From: Cyclina sinensis
Lineage: Eukaryota > Mollusca > Bivalvia > Venerida > Veneridae
Direction: 5' to 3'
Length of the DNA stretch: 64,000 nucleotides
Assembly: GCA_012932295.1 (NCBI GenBank)
Contig: JAAONU010000011.1
Coordinates: 15,088,136 to 15,152,135 of the forward strand
The notes under the pieces are model-generated. The model worked only from the letters and a program-made list of their open reading frames with translations, had not been told where the DNA came from and made no database searches. The translations under genes were made by a program, and so were the position numbers. This document shows positions 32,308 to 44,999 of this stretch, in pieces (the stretch's first letter is position 1; each line of letters starts with the position of its first letter).

Positions 32308-33448
32308 CCATGTATGAAGGCAATAAGACTGTAATTTGCTTCTGTATAGTGTACTTGATAGCATCAGTGAAGCATAGTGAAACCTTGACAAATCATCACC
32401 TGAGAAGGCTGGACCATGCCCAAGTGATGCCTGACAATAATGTCGGCAACACAGACTGTCAGCTAAAGATGCTCATATTGCCTTCTGCAAGAAAGTCTCA
32501 AACACAGTTTAAGAAAAAAAAATACAGACCTTGTCACTCTCGTACAGTTAACCAACAAAAGAAATTTGATATGAACGCTGTCAGAGAGTTATATTTTGAT
32601 CACTAGAAACATCTGAAACAAAGAGGTCAGAAGAATTATATTTAGGTATTAGTGTATTGATGTCTTTAGATCACAATCTTTTGTGTTTTCTTCACATTTG
32701 CTGTACAATTGAAAGCAAACTACTTTCTTCAAATCTGCTGTTCTTCTTTCAGTTATATAATAATCTTAAGAATCCTACAGTAGATTATCTCTACAAGCTA
32801 TTGAGCAGTGAAATGTAATTGATAGGTTATTAAATAAGATTGAACTGTTTCACATGAATTGGGAGATTCCGTTCCAATCTAAGTGATAATGAAAAAGGTT
32901 TTCAGTTTTGTTGCAATGTCATGCATGTTACTAATATTATTCTGGACAGAACATATCCTAAAGGCCATACTTTGTTTATACTTGCAGATCAATATTTCGA
33001 GCTCCTTCAAATTGAAAGAAAAAAAATGTGCTCCACTGGAGAACTTTGTAGCCATACAGAAAGTGCAAACAACAGCTATTTAAACATTATCGAGATCAGT
33101 GAACAGACTCACATATATTCTTGTTCAGAAAAATGTTCTAGATGACTGAAATGTAACATATGAATTGTTACTCTTATGTCTGTAGTTTATTTTGGTGCTC
33201 AGCTCAGACTAGGTGACTTTCTAGCCAGCCAGAGTATAAGTTGTTCAGAGTGGGTTTTTGTGGTTGGCTATTGTCAACATTACAGCTTTTCACCATACTA
33301 GGGGCCATATTTTATCCAAACCTTCCTTAAACTTGATTCAATTCTATGTCTTTATAATTTTTACAATGACTGTAATTTCAGTCTTGTTGTAAATCAGTGG
33401 AAACCATGACACATTTTGAAAATCAAACTTTTGCCAAAATCTTCCTTA
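32308..33448. other. gene-free stretch with an unsupported 98-codon frame
   Basis: A frame at 32310-32606 (plus) begins with a hydrophobic signal-like stretch (ICFCIVYLIASV) and ends YFDH. Its first codons lie at a SINE edge, and no splice sites or homologues are recognised. I consider it a chance frame. Confidence 0.3.
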
Positions 33449-33825
33449 CTCACCTGAGTACTTTGGCTGTGATTTTGCTGTTATGCAAACAAAAGGAGCA
33501 GGATAAATCTATTTTAGCTTTATGAAAGGGGTTCATACAAGGTGTCTATATACCAAATATTTAGAATATCCTGAATGCCTTCTGTGCATAACCTCTAAGG
33601 TTTCAGACAAGAAGATTTTCAAATATCAAATATTTTACACAAATAGGACCGCCGGAGTAAGGCCAATTTTAACCCCCGGGACATAATTCGAATAAATTTG
33701 ATAGAAGGCCACTAGACAAAGTTTAGGAGGTTATGTTGTTTAAAGTAAAAAGTTGACGGCGGACACAGGGCGACCACAAAAGCTTACATTGAGCACAAAG
33801 TGCTCTGGTGAGCTAATTTAGCTGA
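33449..33825. mobile_element. repeat with CTCACCTGAG / GGTGAGC ends
   Basis: The left end ACTCACCTGAG (33449-33459) and the right end CTCTGGTGAGCTAATTTAG (33808-33826) are inverted. The right end carries the 'GACGGCGGACACAGGGCGACCAC...GAGCACAAAGTGCTC' block common in bivalve interspersed repeats. It shares termini with the elements at 9471 and 57965. Confidence 0.6.
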
Positions 33826-33826
33826 G

Positions 33827-35154
33827 CTTTTATCAACAGTGGTGAGAAAAATAAGATAATGTAACCTGCAATCAATTGCTGCTATTACCTTCAAAACAAG
33901 AAACCGGTGGAACCGGGTTATGCTTCATGAAGTGCTCTCATTCATAGGTTTAGGACTTAGCTATTGCAGTATTACAAAGTGATACTTATTTAGTTTACTT
34001 GATGTAAGCATAAGTTTGACATTGATATAAGGGTAGCAAATATTGTATTTACCACACAGTATTTTTGCTGGCATAAAACCTAAATTCATGGTGGTTATAC
34101 AAAGCAGTATATACCGTGAGAAATGGTTTTCCCTAAAGAGCCTGAACACTTTCTCGATTTCTGAAAACTCATTCTCATTGTTTTGTTTACAAAAAAAAAA
34201 CAAAATGGCAACCCTCTCGATTAAAAAATTTAAACAACAATAACATCGTATTAACAGTTTTTTAAGCATGAGGTTATCCAGTATCTAAGACAATGAAGAG
34301 AAATCTAAAATACAACTTATTTTTGTGTGATCAAAGTCTACCGCATAGAATACTAAACTACCTAAGGTAAGCCTCATCTAGCTTGAGGTTCAATATTAAA
34401 GTAAGGCTAAACCCGCTTAAAATACAGATGCCCTTGTATTAGATGAAGACAAGTGGGACGGAGAATCTTACCAACTCGCTGCTAATTGCTCGGCAATCTG
34501 CTCAGATACAAAAAAACTCTTTTTGGGTTATGCCCCTTAGGGCATCAGCCAGTATAGTGGCGAGTTTTCAAAATGCGACAGAGCGTCTATTAAAATAAAT
34601 ATGCAGCAGAGCGTCTGGAGCCGGAGATTTTCTGACATCCTTATTTTGCGGTCCTGCGATCCTATAGGCGGCCTCATTTGCAGCTCTGGTTTTAACTATG
34701 TGCAATCATTTGATTTCTCTAAACGTTTATTAGCAAAGGTTTAAAAGAAGGAAGGTGCATTTGATGTATTGAATCTGATTGTTTCATTGTGATTGGCAAA
34801 TATTTGTTTTGTTTTTAGGTAAATGATGTTGTTTTTTTTATTTAACAGAGAATTTGATTGTAATCTACATATAATTTTGCATAATTTTTAATAACGACTA
34901 CAATAAAATTGAAATTTATTTACTGCATGTAAAAAAAACAGACTTACAATACAGACTTCAACGTTTTTGCAAGAAACATGTTTTCAGATTTCTAAAATCA
35001 TTTCATAAAATCATTAGATCTGATATTTCAAAACTGACGCCTCGTTTAAATAAATGTTTAGAATGTCAACAATTCGAGCAATTCCCCAGAATTCAGAAAA
35101 TGCCTATAATGCCAGGTGGCGATGCGAGTTTTGCTTAATTAACTGAGCATTGCT
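33827..35154. other. gene-free stretch
   Basis: Overlapping short frames on both strands near 33961-34269 show no domain. No other feature is seen. Confidence 0.4.
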
Positions 35155-35435
35155 CTATTTGAGTTTACTTATCGTCGGTACCTGTTGACCATTTGACCGA
35201 CGCCCAAATGAGAGGTTAGTTATTTTAGGTTGTTGGGGATAGTGCAAGACAAGTAAGCATCCCATTTCAATGACGCCTCTGGTTCTTTCCATGTTCAGTG
35301 TATAGCATTGATATATAGGACCTCAGTTTAACGTCTCATCCCAAAGAGAATAAGTAATGTTAGTGGAGGACCGGTGAGCGAAATCGCGACCCCTGGATTA
35401 CCAGTTCAGCGCGTTACCACTGGACCACTGCTGCT
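35155..35435 (-). mobile_element. tRNA-derived SINE, copy 2
   Basis: Same family as the element at 15058-15355, in the same orientation, including the head (GGTCCAGTGGTAACGCGC on minus) and a tail beginning at 35155 (TATTTGAGTTTACTTATCGTCGG on plus). The anticodon-like loop again reads CTGGTAA. Confidence 0.8.
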
Positions 35436-36350
35436 GCAGGATGCCGGCTTAAATTAACAATAAAAATGCAAAATACAGTAGCTTCGTTTCAAATGTGTAA
35501 GTGAATATAATGCACACTAGAAATGTGAGTCTTGTAAAATATAAAATTGTTATGCTGTTCTCTTTTTAAATATGTGCCCTTTCTAGCTCTATTTACGATA
35601 CTTAAACTTTTTCTAAAATAGATGATCGTAGTTGAGTTCTCAAACATAATATGTTATATAATATTCATTATATCCTGCGCTTGTAAAGGCTTATAATACT
35701 ATATATTGTAATCAGATAACTTGCTTTGTTTACACACTGACAATATTAACTAACATGAACAGATACATTAAAGCAAAAAGACAACTATCAAAATCGGAAG
35801 AACATCAAGGTGTGATCACATGTAAAAATTCAATTATTTGACATAACCCATCGGATGCTGCCAAATTGTCTCGTAAATTCCCGCAAACCCCTAGCGCCCT
35901 CTATATCCTGCTGATACAATGTACTAATGGTACTTACGTCAGATTCCGGATTACCTGTCACCAGAGTTACCTTCTCTTGACACTTCACTACAAATTAACC
36001 TGCAAAACTTATTTATGGTGTTCAGTTCACATACAACGAAAATCTTATATTTAATCAAACCTTTCAATAGACTTTGCTGAACTGTCTTTCATATTGCACA
36101 CTGTCTACAAACTATCAAAAAACGGAATTACATTGAAATTCATACCGTAATTCGAAAATTGGGCGTGAATCGTTTACTGTTGTGGCCAACAACAAGCAAT
36201 TTTCAAGTAACAGATCTTTTGCTTTCATCAATGGAATCATAAACGTGACACTATAGAATACACATAAGTAAAACAAAATTGCCATATTATATGCAGGAAA
36301 TAGACTTTTTTGTTTTAAAATAATCTAAGATACTAGAAGTTCGTTTAAAC
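35436..36350. other. gene-free stretch
   Basis: No supported coding, RNA or repeat feature. Confidence 0.4.
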
Positions 36351-36474
36351 AGACTCTCGGCTGGGTATACGACCTTATATAGCCTGGTCAAACTTATATA
36401 AACTTTCGCCTAGTGGCTCGGGTTATACCAATTCGACCAGACCATAGAGTCCGATACCCCGCCAAGAGTCTACA
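36351..36474. repeat. 124-bp palindromic MITE
   Basis: The ends AGACTCTCGGCTGGGTATACG and CGATACCCCGCCAAGAGTCT are inverted repeats over about 20 bp with few differences, around a central part of about 85 bp. No clear target duplication is seen. Confidence 0.75.
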
Positions 36475-38004
36475 TAACTAGTAAAATACATGGGAAAGGA
36501 CGAGCTCGATTGAAAAAAGCACGTGAATTTAATGCAAAACATACATTAAAGAAATATCGGTGACAACTACATAAAAATCTTATTTAAAAGGTAACGCTAT
36601 TACGTACATTCAGTGCAAGCATTTATTAAACACTTTATCAATAACCGTGTAGCGAGTTTTTGGACAGATCACATTAACATGTGAACTGAGACTCAAATAA
36701 ATATTACTTATTAAAGATTAAATATATATTGTTACTGTAACCAAATAATAACCCCGAGTTAATGCTATAATCTTCACCAACGAAAATATTTGTAAAGACT
36801 CTACGACCTTGGCTGATCTGAAATCTACGTGTCATTCCCATGCGGCTGTTTGGTAAAATGTTATTACAGAAATAGAATGGCAAAATCAACAACTAAACAC
36901 AATCAACTTCAGACAAAGCGTTTAAAGCGCCGAAAGACTGTCGGCTGGATAGGAGAAGGTTCATGCACAAATTTTACTTTCGTTATCATCCCTCTGTTAG
37001 GAATCAAAACAGTCTTCAAGAGATCAATGGAATGTTATATTTTGATGTACGTGTTAGTATTAGCATTCAAATGGCTATGGTATGAAACTAATTCAATCAT
37101 CCATATATTTGAGTTTAAGTTGGCATTGTCCTTCCTCAACCGTCACATTACATCATAGTGTTGCGGTCAGACTGTTGCCTTAAGAAGTACAGTATAGATT
37201 GTTTTTATGGCTGCACATCACAGTGCATCTTTAATATTATTTTTCGCAAACACAGTGGCGTAGAAAAAAGTATGTGAACCTTGAAGTATTTTTCTATATT
37301 TATGATATGCACTTAACAAGAAGACAATGTATGGAGGAAGTCATCATGATGAGAGAACAAAAATACCGTAACAGATCTACTTTCGGATAGCATTTGTAAC
37401 TATTTACGAATTACGAAATGATCCCTGTGTAAGAGCATTAATATATAAAATGCTAAAGCGGACATGTCCTTCATGTCATGTCTGATTTTGATTTGCGGTT
37501 CAAAGGACTGTCTAACAAGCGTTTAATTTCGGCGTTTGCAAGCAGATTTTTCTGTTGAATGAACAAAAGCTATTTTTTTTACAAATATGCAAAAAGATAA
37601 AAACATAAATAAAATGAGTACTAATGGAACAGTTATGGAAGAAAATACAATAATCATGCGTCCTTGTTGTTTTCCATACACGAAACTTGCTCAAGGTCGC
37701 GTAAAAGCCGTTTAATTTACAAAATCAAAACTAATCGAAAATAATCCTGCAATCGGATTACTGAATGAAAATAAAACGTGTAAACAAAATAACAGATTAC
37801 AAATGGACTCGAGTGTCGTAAATTCAGGACACTGGAGACGGACGTTCACGTTTTGTTTTTGTTTTTTGTTTTTTTGTTGTTTTTTTTTGCTTAAAGAGCT
37901 ATTGCTGTTTGTTTCCTGCATGAAAAACAAACAAGACATAGCGTCTTTTTTCTGTTACTTGAAATATTTCAAGGCAATCACGGAGCTCACTGTACAAGTT
38001 ATTT
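36475..38004. other. gene-free stretch
   Basis: A 109-codon plus frame (36829-37158) and a few others have no domain or splice support. Nothing else is recognised. Confidence 0.4.
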
Positions 38005-38023
38005 TCTTTCTTCTTTCTTTCTG

Positions 38024-38071
<48 letters not shown>
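38005..38071. repeat. (CTTT)n microsatellite
   Basis: A pure pyrimidine tetranucleotide run. The Phe/Leu/Ser-rich frame across it (37803-38117) is an artefact. Confidence 0.96.
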
Positions 38072-38930
38072 ATTTATTTGTTTGCTTGTTTTAGTATTAC
38101 ATTCTTGCGAAATTTAGTAACTGGAAAGGTTGGTACGTATTAGAGCTGACACTCTTAGTATGTTTGAGACCAATCTTATGTATTAAAATTAAAAGAAAAT
38201 GACATACTAAATAGTTATTTGCACCTCAAAGGAAATACGTGCTTAAGTACGTATCGGGTTACTCCCGGTGAACTTATGTAAAATATTTGAACAATATCTA
38301 CCAACAAAATTTTACCTAAAAATCCCAATGTTTATAGACGCTAGACATTACACTGTCAATTAAAGGGTATTCAGCATCTAGTTGTCTAGCTATAGCCACC
38401 AGGCAACCCTGCTGACACACTGATTCATTTCTCTCTACGAATCATGATTTTGAGAAATTCATTATTCTTACAAACAGAAACTGTTCGGGACGTCTGAAAC
38501 TACAGTGTACAAACATTTACAATATTTGTAATCTGAATGAATCAAATCGAGTTATTAGTGCAACATTATTGTATATCTTATAAGTAGTTGCAATATTTGT
38601 GTGCCGTTCCTAATTATAATAAAGTGACAAGCTATTCGTAAAAAACTATCCTATTTCTATAAATACCGATTCGTGATACTTGCATACGTTGTCTCCATAA
38701 CTTACTGTTTCAATTTGCTAGTTACTTTAAATATTTACACAAAAATGTGAGATTTTATTGAAAAAGAAAAGAAATGCTACATTCAAAGTAGTACTGCGGT
38801 CAGGTTTTTATACAAGGCCATCCTATAAAGTTCAAAAATTTGACTTCTCACCTAGGAGTTAAGTTAGTAACAAGTAAACAGATTAAATATTATAATCTTA
38901 CTTGCGTCATATATCATGCCATTTACCGCG
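38072..38930. other. upstream region of the 314-codon gene
   Basis: No gene or repeat is seen. It may hold distal regulatory DNA for the gene downstream. Confidence 0.35.
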
Positions 38931-38938
38931 TATAAAAA
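38931..38938 (+). promoter_or_regulatory. TATA box of the 314-codon gene
   Basis: TATAAAAA in a short GC-containing context (CCGCGTATAAAAAGGCG) lies about 540 bp before the ATG. Transcription would start about 30 bp downstream (near 38962). A candidate first, noncoding exon runs to AAAG|GTATTC (donor at 39032). It pairs with the acceptor TTTATTTTTTTAG at 39472, just before TAAAATGG. The intron contains a GAT/GTT/GCT-rich simple-sequence tract (39335-39410). Confidence 0.5.
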
Positions 38939-39476
38939 GGCGTAGGCTAAGGATTATTTCATTTTGATTGAACACGAGGACAGGATAGTAAATCAGCATT
39001 GAGATTTTCACGAGATCAGATTTAGTGAAAGGTATTCTAAAAAACAATTTCTTTCACTTTTTTTCTAGTACAATTTCCACATTTGTTTCCCAATCCATTT
39101 AAGAATAAAAACTTTTCTCATAAACGGAATAATTGTGTTATGAGATTTGTGGCTTTTGCAGCCAGTGTAGGTTAAGGAACTTAAATTTTTGGTATATTTT
39201 TGTCAAATTAATAAAATTAGTTATAATTAAGACATATTCAAAACACGTGTTTTGGTGTTATATTGTCATAGTAAAATGATGAAGCGGTAAACAGTAAATA
39301 AAAAGCTTTCATAAAATTCAAATAGATTAGTCTATGATGATGGTGATAATAATGATGACGATTTTGCTGCTGCTACTGTTGCTGTTGTTGGTGGTGATTA
39401 TGATGATTGTAGTGGTTGTGATTTGTTACTTTTTGTGATTTACGCCTAAATTTGATTATTTTATTTTTTTAGTAAA

Positions 39477-40421
39477 ATGGTTGGAAGGTCACCAAGGCGG
39501 CGATCCAGCTGGACTAAGCATACAAGTTATGCGACAATTGAAGATGAGGAAACGGTTCACATACCCGCAGAAATCAGTGCGTCCACACGTGCTCACATCA
39601 GGTGCGCTGACAGACGACTAGCAGCCAATACAAAATGTTTAGGTCACATACAGAGGAAAAAGCTTAGTGAGCTTGACTCTCAGAGAAAAATGTTAGAAAA
39701 GTCAATGTTGGCTTACAGTGAAAAGATGAAAGATATAGTAAGTGTTCGTGATAATGAAGTTTTTCGCGAGATTCACACGAGAAACAGTCGACGTAATGAT
39801 ATGAGAGAAAAATCACCAACAGGATCGGTGAGATCAAATTTCAGTCTTCCAGCAAAACTTATTACAAAATATCACAATGAGCGCAGAAGTTTAAAGGGAT
39901 TCCACCAAGTAAAACTTCATTCCCCTATAGTCGAGAGGTCAACCGAGTGCACTCCCGTTCCACGCTCAAGATCTGCCCCACGACGATTGAACCCATTAAC
40001 TGAGCAACTCCACGAGAAATCACTGAAACCAACTATTTATATTTCAAATGAGAACAAAAATGTTCAAGATAAAGTTGATACTTCTACGCCAGAAAAGAAT
40101 AGAACGACTAAAGTATCTCCGCGGGTAGCAAGTGCTGTGTTGCCTTGGCAGAAATCTGAGCTTTCGGACAGTGCGTATAGCTCGGCTTCAGATGATCTGG
40201 ACAGAGACAATTCAGACTTAACCAGTGAAACATCCAAATCAAGCAAAGAAAATAAAACCAGCCAACTTATATTAACTGTGCCCGTTGTACACATTAGAAA
40301 ATGTAAGCGAAAGAATAGAAAGAACAAGAAAAGAATCATAGAAAACACTCGTGACCAAACAATTCCAACTTCAGCTAATTTAAAGTCAGTGAAAGAAATG
40401 ATACTTCATAACAAAGTTTAA
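39477..40421 (+). CDS. uncharacterised 314-residue basic, coiled-coil/disordered protein
   Basis: This is an intact frame with its ATG four bases after a strong polypyrimidine-AG acceptor, so the coding part is probably one exon. Residues 1-12 are Arg-rich (GRSPRRRSSW). About residues 35-105 form a predicted charged helix/coiled coil (STRAHIRCADRRLAANTKCL, then RKKLSELDSQRKMLEKSML). The middle is Ser/Pro/Arg-rich (PVPRSRSAPRRLNPL) and Ser/Asp-rich (SDSAYSSASDDLDRDNSD). The tail has a strongly basic cluster, HIRKCKRKNRKNKKRI, which could be a nuclear or nucleic-acid-binding signal. There is no signal peptide or membrane segment. I do not recognise the family. The codon use looks like a real gene and no repeat overlaps it. 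Confidence 0.75.
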   Translation: MVGRSPRRRSSWTKHTSYATIEDEETVHIPAEISASTRAHIRCADRRLAANTKCLGHIQRKKLSELDSQRKMLEKSMLAYSEKMKDIVSVRDNEVFREIHTRNSRRNDMREKSPTGSVRSNFSLPAKLITKYHNERRSLKGFHQVKLHSPIVERSTECTPVPRSRSAPRRLNPLTEQLHEKSLKPTIYISNENKNVQDKVDTSTPEKNRTTKVSPRVASAVLPWQKSELSDSAYSSASDDLDRDNSDLTSETSKSSKENKTSQLILTVPVVHIRKCKRKNRKNKKRIIENTRDQTIPTSANLKSVKEMILHNKV

Positions 40422-40715
40422 TAAAATGTTGAGTTCTGATTTTTATTGCAATAAGTTAAGAGGTCAATAACATATGTAGAAATCGAATGATTGTTATTAG
40501 GTAGGTAGCGTTTAAAATGCCATTAAATGAAATAAGCACGCAAATCATCAACAAAGAATTAAATGGATTGTAATGCGCAAATTGTGCGTGATTTAAAAGT
40601 CACACCTTCACAACTTGTACAGAAAAAGGCAAAAAACATTAACCACACTATTGACTAAATGTGCTCTTTTTTATTTGTATAATATGATAAACGAACGAAG
40701 TTTTATTTTGACAGA

Positions 40716-40721
40716 AATAAA
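40716..40721 (+). terminator. candidate polyadenylation signal of the 314-codon gene
   Basis: AATAAA about 295 nt past the stop; another AATAAA overlaps the stop codon itself (near 40420). The downstream one gives a usual 3' UTR length. Confidence 0.45.
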
Positions 40722-41321
40722 ATGATAACAAACTTTACTCATATATTTCTTATTCCTTACTTATAATGCTAAATGGAGTAAAGCAACTTCTGTGACAGAA
40801 TGGACATTAACCCGTCAGTCAGTACGCTTTTAGTGACGTAGAAAGACGCCAATCATGATTATAATACAGGTTTATACAAGTTTACTTCTATCGAAGACTA
40901 CCTATGGAACAGAATTATAACATTTATTCCATCTTGCTTGGTGACATTAGAACTTGCATAATACTTGATTCCACCTTGCGTTATGGCATTGGAAACCAAT
41001 TTTTTGCTGAATAACATCATGCTTTATGGTAACTGAATGCGCTATCGCCTCATTGAAACTTCATTATTTCGTCTCCGACTTATGCAATATGCTATATGTT
41101 TAATTGCTGCTTTCGTTACTGACAACGCAATATGTTCGACGTTCTATCGAACAGTCTTTAATTACTAGTTATCAATATTATTAATTTTGATCTGTGCTCA
41201 GCGATTTTGTCGTGTCTTAGCATTCTTATTCTTCTATGCATTCATTCAACACAAATAGAAAAACATTTCATAAACACTACGCACATAACACGAATATGAC
41301 AACGATACCAATAACAAAGTA
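40722..41321. other. gene-free stretch
   Basis: No feature is recognised. Confidence 0.4.
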
Positions 41322-42480
41322 AACAAGAGCCATGTTACACATGGTTAATCCCCCCGCCGGGAAGAAGCTACCTGGAGGTTGTTCTTTCAAACACTCAATG
41401 TAATAATGTTTGAAGAAAATCCCACAAAAAAATAGGCAAGGTAGAGTTATTGTTCTTGCAAACTACACTTCCTACCAATGTTCTATGTTAGTGTATTAAG
41501 TTTGAAGAAAATCGCTCAAGCACTTTTGGAGTTATGCTTCAGACAAAGTTTTTCAATTAAATCTGATAAAGGGGAATAATTCTAAAAGTAGGCAAGGTAG
41601 AGTTATTATTCTATCACACTGCACCTCCTCCAAATGTGCTCTTTCAGTATATGAAGTTTGAAGAAAATCACTCAAGTACTTTTGGAGTTATGCTCCGGAC
41701 AAAACTGGAACGGACGGACGCACGGACAAACAGACACCATTTCTAATATCCCCTCCGCCTTTGGCGGGGGGATAATAAGTTCAAGAATTCAAGAATTAAG
41801 AGTTATTCGACTTGCACACTGCACTACCTACCAATGTGCTCTGTCAGTCTATGAAATTTGAATAAAATCCCTCAAGTAGTTTTTGAGTTATGCTCCGGAC
41901 AAAATTTATCAAGTAATTCTGATAAAGGGGAATAACTCTAAAAATAGGCAAGGTAGAGTTATTGTTCTTGCACACTGCACTACCTACCAATGTGCTCTGT
42001 CAGTGTATGAAGTTTGAATAAAATCCCTCTAGCAGTTTTGGAGTTATGCTCCGGACAAAATTTATCAAGTAATTCTGAAAAAGGGGAGTTACTCTAAAAA
42101 TAGGCAAGGAAGAGTTATTGGACTTGCTCACTGCACTACCTACTAATGTGCTCTGTCAGTGTATGAAGTTTGAATAAAATCCCTCTGGCAGTTTTGGATT
42201 TATGCTCCGGACAAAATTTATCAAGTAAATTTGATAAAGCGGAATAACTCTAAAAAAGGCAAGGTAGAGTTATTGCACTTGCACACTGCACTACCTACCA
42301 ATGTGCTCTGTCAGTGTATGAAGTTTGAATAAAATCCCTCAACTAGTTTTGGAGTTATGCTCCGAACAAAATTGTTTCGGACGGACGGACGCACGGATGC
42401 ACGGACGCACAGACGCACGGATGCACAGACGGACCAAGGGCATTTCTAATATCCCCTCCGCCTTTGGCGAGGGGATAACA
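41322..42480. repeat. two adjacent ~155-bp-monomer interspersed repeats with CCGCCTTTGGCGGGGG ends
   Basis: The array opens with ACAAGAGCCATGTTACACATGG (41326). Monomers carry GGCAAGGTAGAGTTATT (about 41434, 41590, 41949, 42106 and 42258) and TTTTGGAGTTATGCTCCGGAC. Two blocks end similarly, with GGACGGACGCACGGA tracts followed by CCCCTCCGCCTTTGGCGGGGGGATAA (about 41750-41776) and CCCCTCCGCCTTTGGCGAGGGGATAA (about 42453-42478). That closing motif is itself a short palindrome. The layout matches non-autonomous bivalve repeats. The frames at 41658 and 42325 are shadows. Confidence 0.85.
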
Positions 42481-44999
42481 AAAACCAAACTTCACTTAAC
42501 GGTCAGCACTAAGCAGTAAGCGTAATGCGATTTGCAATATTTGTGTACATATTATGACAACAGATGGCGCTTTGTCGGTACATTCCGTTATTTTCCGGCT
42601 GGTCCCGCTATTTTGCGACTAGATTTTTGCCAAGTTTTGATGTTTATTTCAATATTTTGTTTGCCTACCAAAAATTTCGACTAAATCGTAAATGGAATGT
42701 CCTTAAACGCTATATCCTTGTGAACGATTTTACCTCAGTGTTTATTTTACCTGCTAAATAGTCATTTTCGGTAACCCAGGTTATTTATCATACCTGATAA
42801 TACCAAACAAGATTGAATGAAGCGTTATGCAAGTTCAAAGGCCAATCATCAATGATAGAATAAAGCTTAACGCAAGTTCCAATGAAATAAAGCAGTATGA
42901 AATCAAGTATAATGCACTACGTTCGAGTGGCAGCGCTACGAACTTACGGGATCCCGTTCAGGCCATGTAAAATATCACCTGTTTGACAGGCTAAATTAAA
43001 AAAAAAATCTATTGTCTCGCCCTTCCAGTTGAACATATATACTAGAAAAATTTAAAACCTACAGGCGAATTTTAACAGTTAAATTTTCGCATGTGTCAAT
43101 TTAATCCTCGCGGTACTAAAATAATGGCTGTTGCCGTCGTAACGAAACGGAACAAAATGGCAAACCATCGGATACAACGCTTCGTCAATTTAGTGAGGAA
43201 ATGCTTGGAAATACTTATTAGATCATGAGCTGGCCATGATCGATTTAAATTTTGGAAAATAAAAGAATGCTGAAAAAAAGGAACAAATGCTTGTAAAAAC
43301 ACAAAAAAGACACTGGCATGGATAATAGAAAAGTCCATTTACAACCCCAATTTCAAAAAAAAAAGGCCATTAAACATCGACAAAAATGATAAGGCAAGCT
43401 AGTTTTGTGAAAACATCAACGTTTTATGTCAGCTGTTGTATCATTACTTCATCCTTTTATCCATCGTTTCAAACTGCAAGTTCTATAGTGAATGTAAGTG
43501 GAACAAGACCTGTCACACAACGTGAAAACTGTCCTTACCCGAAAACCTTAATCCGGGTGAAAATATTTATTAGGTTTCTAAAATCAAGGGAAATAATTAA
43601 ATGAAGATATTTTAAGGGAGTTAAAAATTGCTCCAGGGGAATGCAAGATTATAACAATGTTCTTTTGTATCTGTCTGAAAATCCAAGTCTTTATACCATA
43701 CTAACAACACTGAAGGCATTGCCTAAGATTTGACAGATTCATAGGAGCCTGAGAAGGTTGTAAATGTCATCAAAATAAGCTGTAAAACTAATAACACGTT
43801 TTTGACAGACCTCGAAAAGCAAGTTAGTTTTGTAAAACTCACATCTGAATGTAAAAAAAAAATAAGTTCAAAGTGCTCTTTTTGCAAGTAGACTACTAGC
43901 GAGGAAAATTTATCTATTAAGACAGCTACAACGCTGAAAATGGTTAGTTCTAATCAGTGTGGGAATTGCTTTTGTATCAACGTCACTTATTCAGACAAAA
44001 ATAATTCCTTTAATTTTTATCTATATTTGAACAAGAACTGAACGTCATACTACAATCTCGTGCCCACTCAAAGGTGTTTTGATGCTGATTCTGAGGTAGT
44101 GGAATTTTCAGGAAATAGTATCAAAATAATTAAACTGTACGTAAAAGTCATCAAACGTGAGAACAGCTGATTGTGTGAGTTAGTCTTAAAAATATTTCTA
44201 GCTATTCCTGTTCATATTCCAGGTGTAAGAAAAGCGTCCCTACTGTTTGCATAAGAATTTAAATTGATAAAAAAGAGAATATTCTCGTCTAAGATATATT
44301 AACATATTTAGATAATAACGGCCTTTGCGTGGCTGGTAAAATACTGAGGCCAAGTTTATGTTCTTAGCGGCAAATGGTTCAAAGTTGATATTTTTTTTAT
44401 AAAATATTTGATCCTGATGAAAGTCAATGACAGGACGGAAATTACAAGAATATTCTTTTCATGACTGTTTCTATACATCTTGGGAAATTGTCTCTATACG
44501 AAGCTCAGTTTTTTTATCTCATGTAAATATATTTGTACATAAACACTAAATTTTTAAAGTATGACGAATATAGATTAAAAACATTTTATGTTTTGCTGGA
44601 TAAGGAAAACCAGTTGTTTGCATTATTTCGACAGATCGCAAAATTATATTATTTAGAAAAAGTAATTAATATGCACACATGTTCTTTACAAAAATCTTTT
44701 TTTCTCTGCAGTACTTACTGTAATGTAAAGACGTGATTCTCAATGATTTACAATAAATGGATAAGGAATATTGTAACAGACAGGTAGTCTATGTTTGTAT
44801 CTTTCCCAGTTTGTAATTATGGACATGAGTGTGGACAACATCTATAAGACATATTTTCATAGTTTATAACATGTTTACTCACCTCTTTCATAATAAATCA
44901 TGGTCTATACGCATGTTTATTGATATCCGATACAAGTTTTAAACTATTTCTAAGCCCCTGGCTATTTGATATACTTTGTCTGTTTTATAAATTCAAGTA
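42481..44999. other. gene-free stretch
   Basis: AT-rich DNA with several short frames (42564, 43096, 43386, 44533) lacking domains or splice support. Confidence 0.4.

Noticed and set aside
32310..32606. 98-codon frame with a signal-peptide-like start
   Set aside because: It starts at a SINE edge and has no splice support, known domain or promoter; mentioned in the regional entry only.
36829..37158. 109-codon plus frame
   Set aside because: No domain, no conserved pattern, no splice or promoter evidence.
37803..38117. 104-codon frame with repeated FLSF pattern
   Set aside because: Low-complexity translation of the (CTTT)n run.
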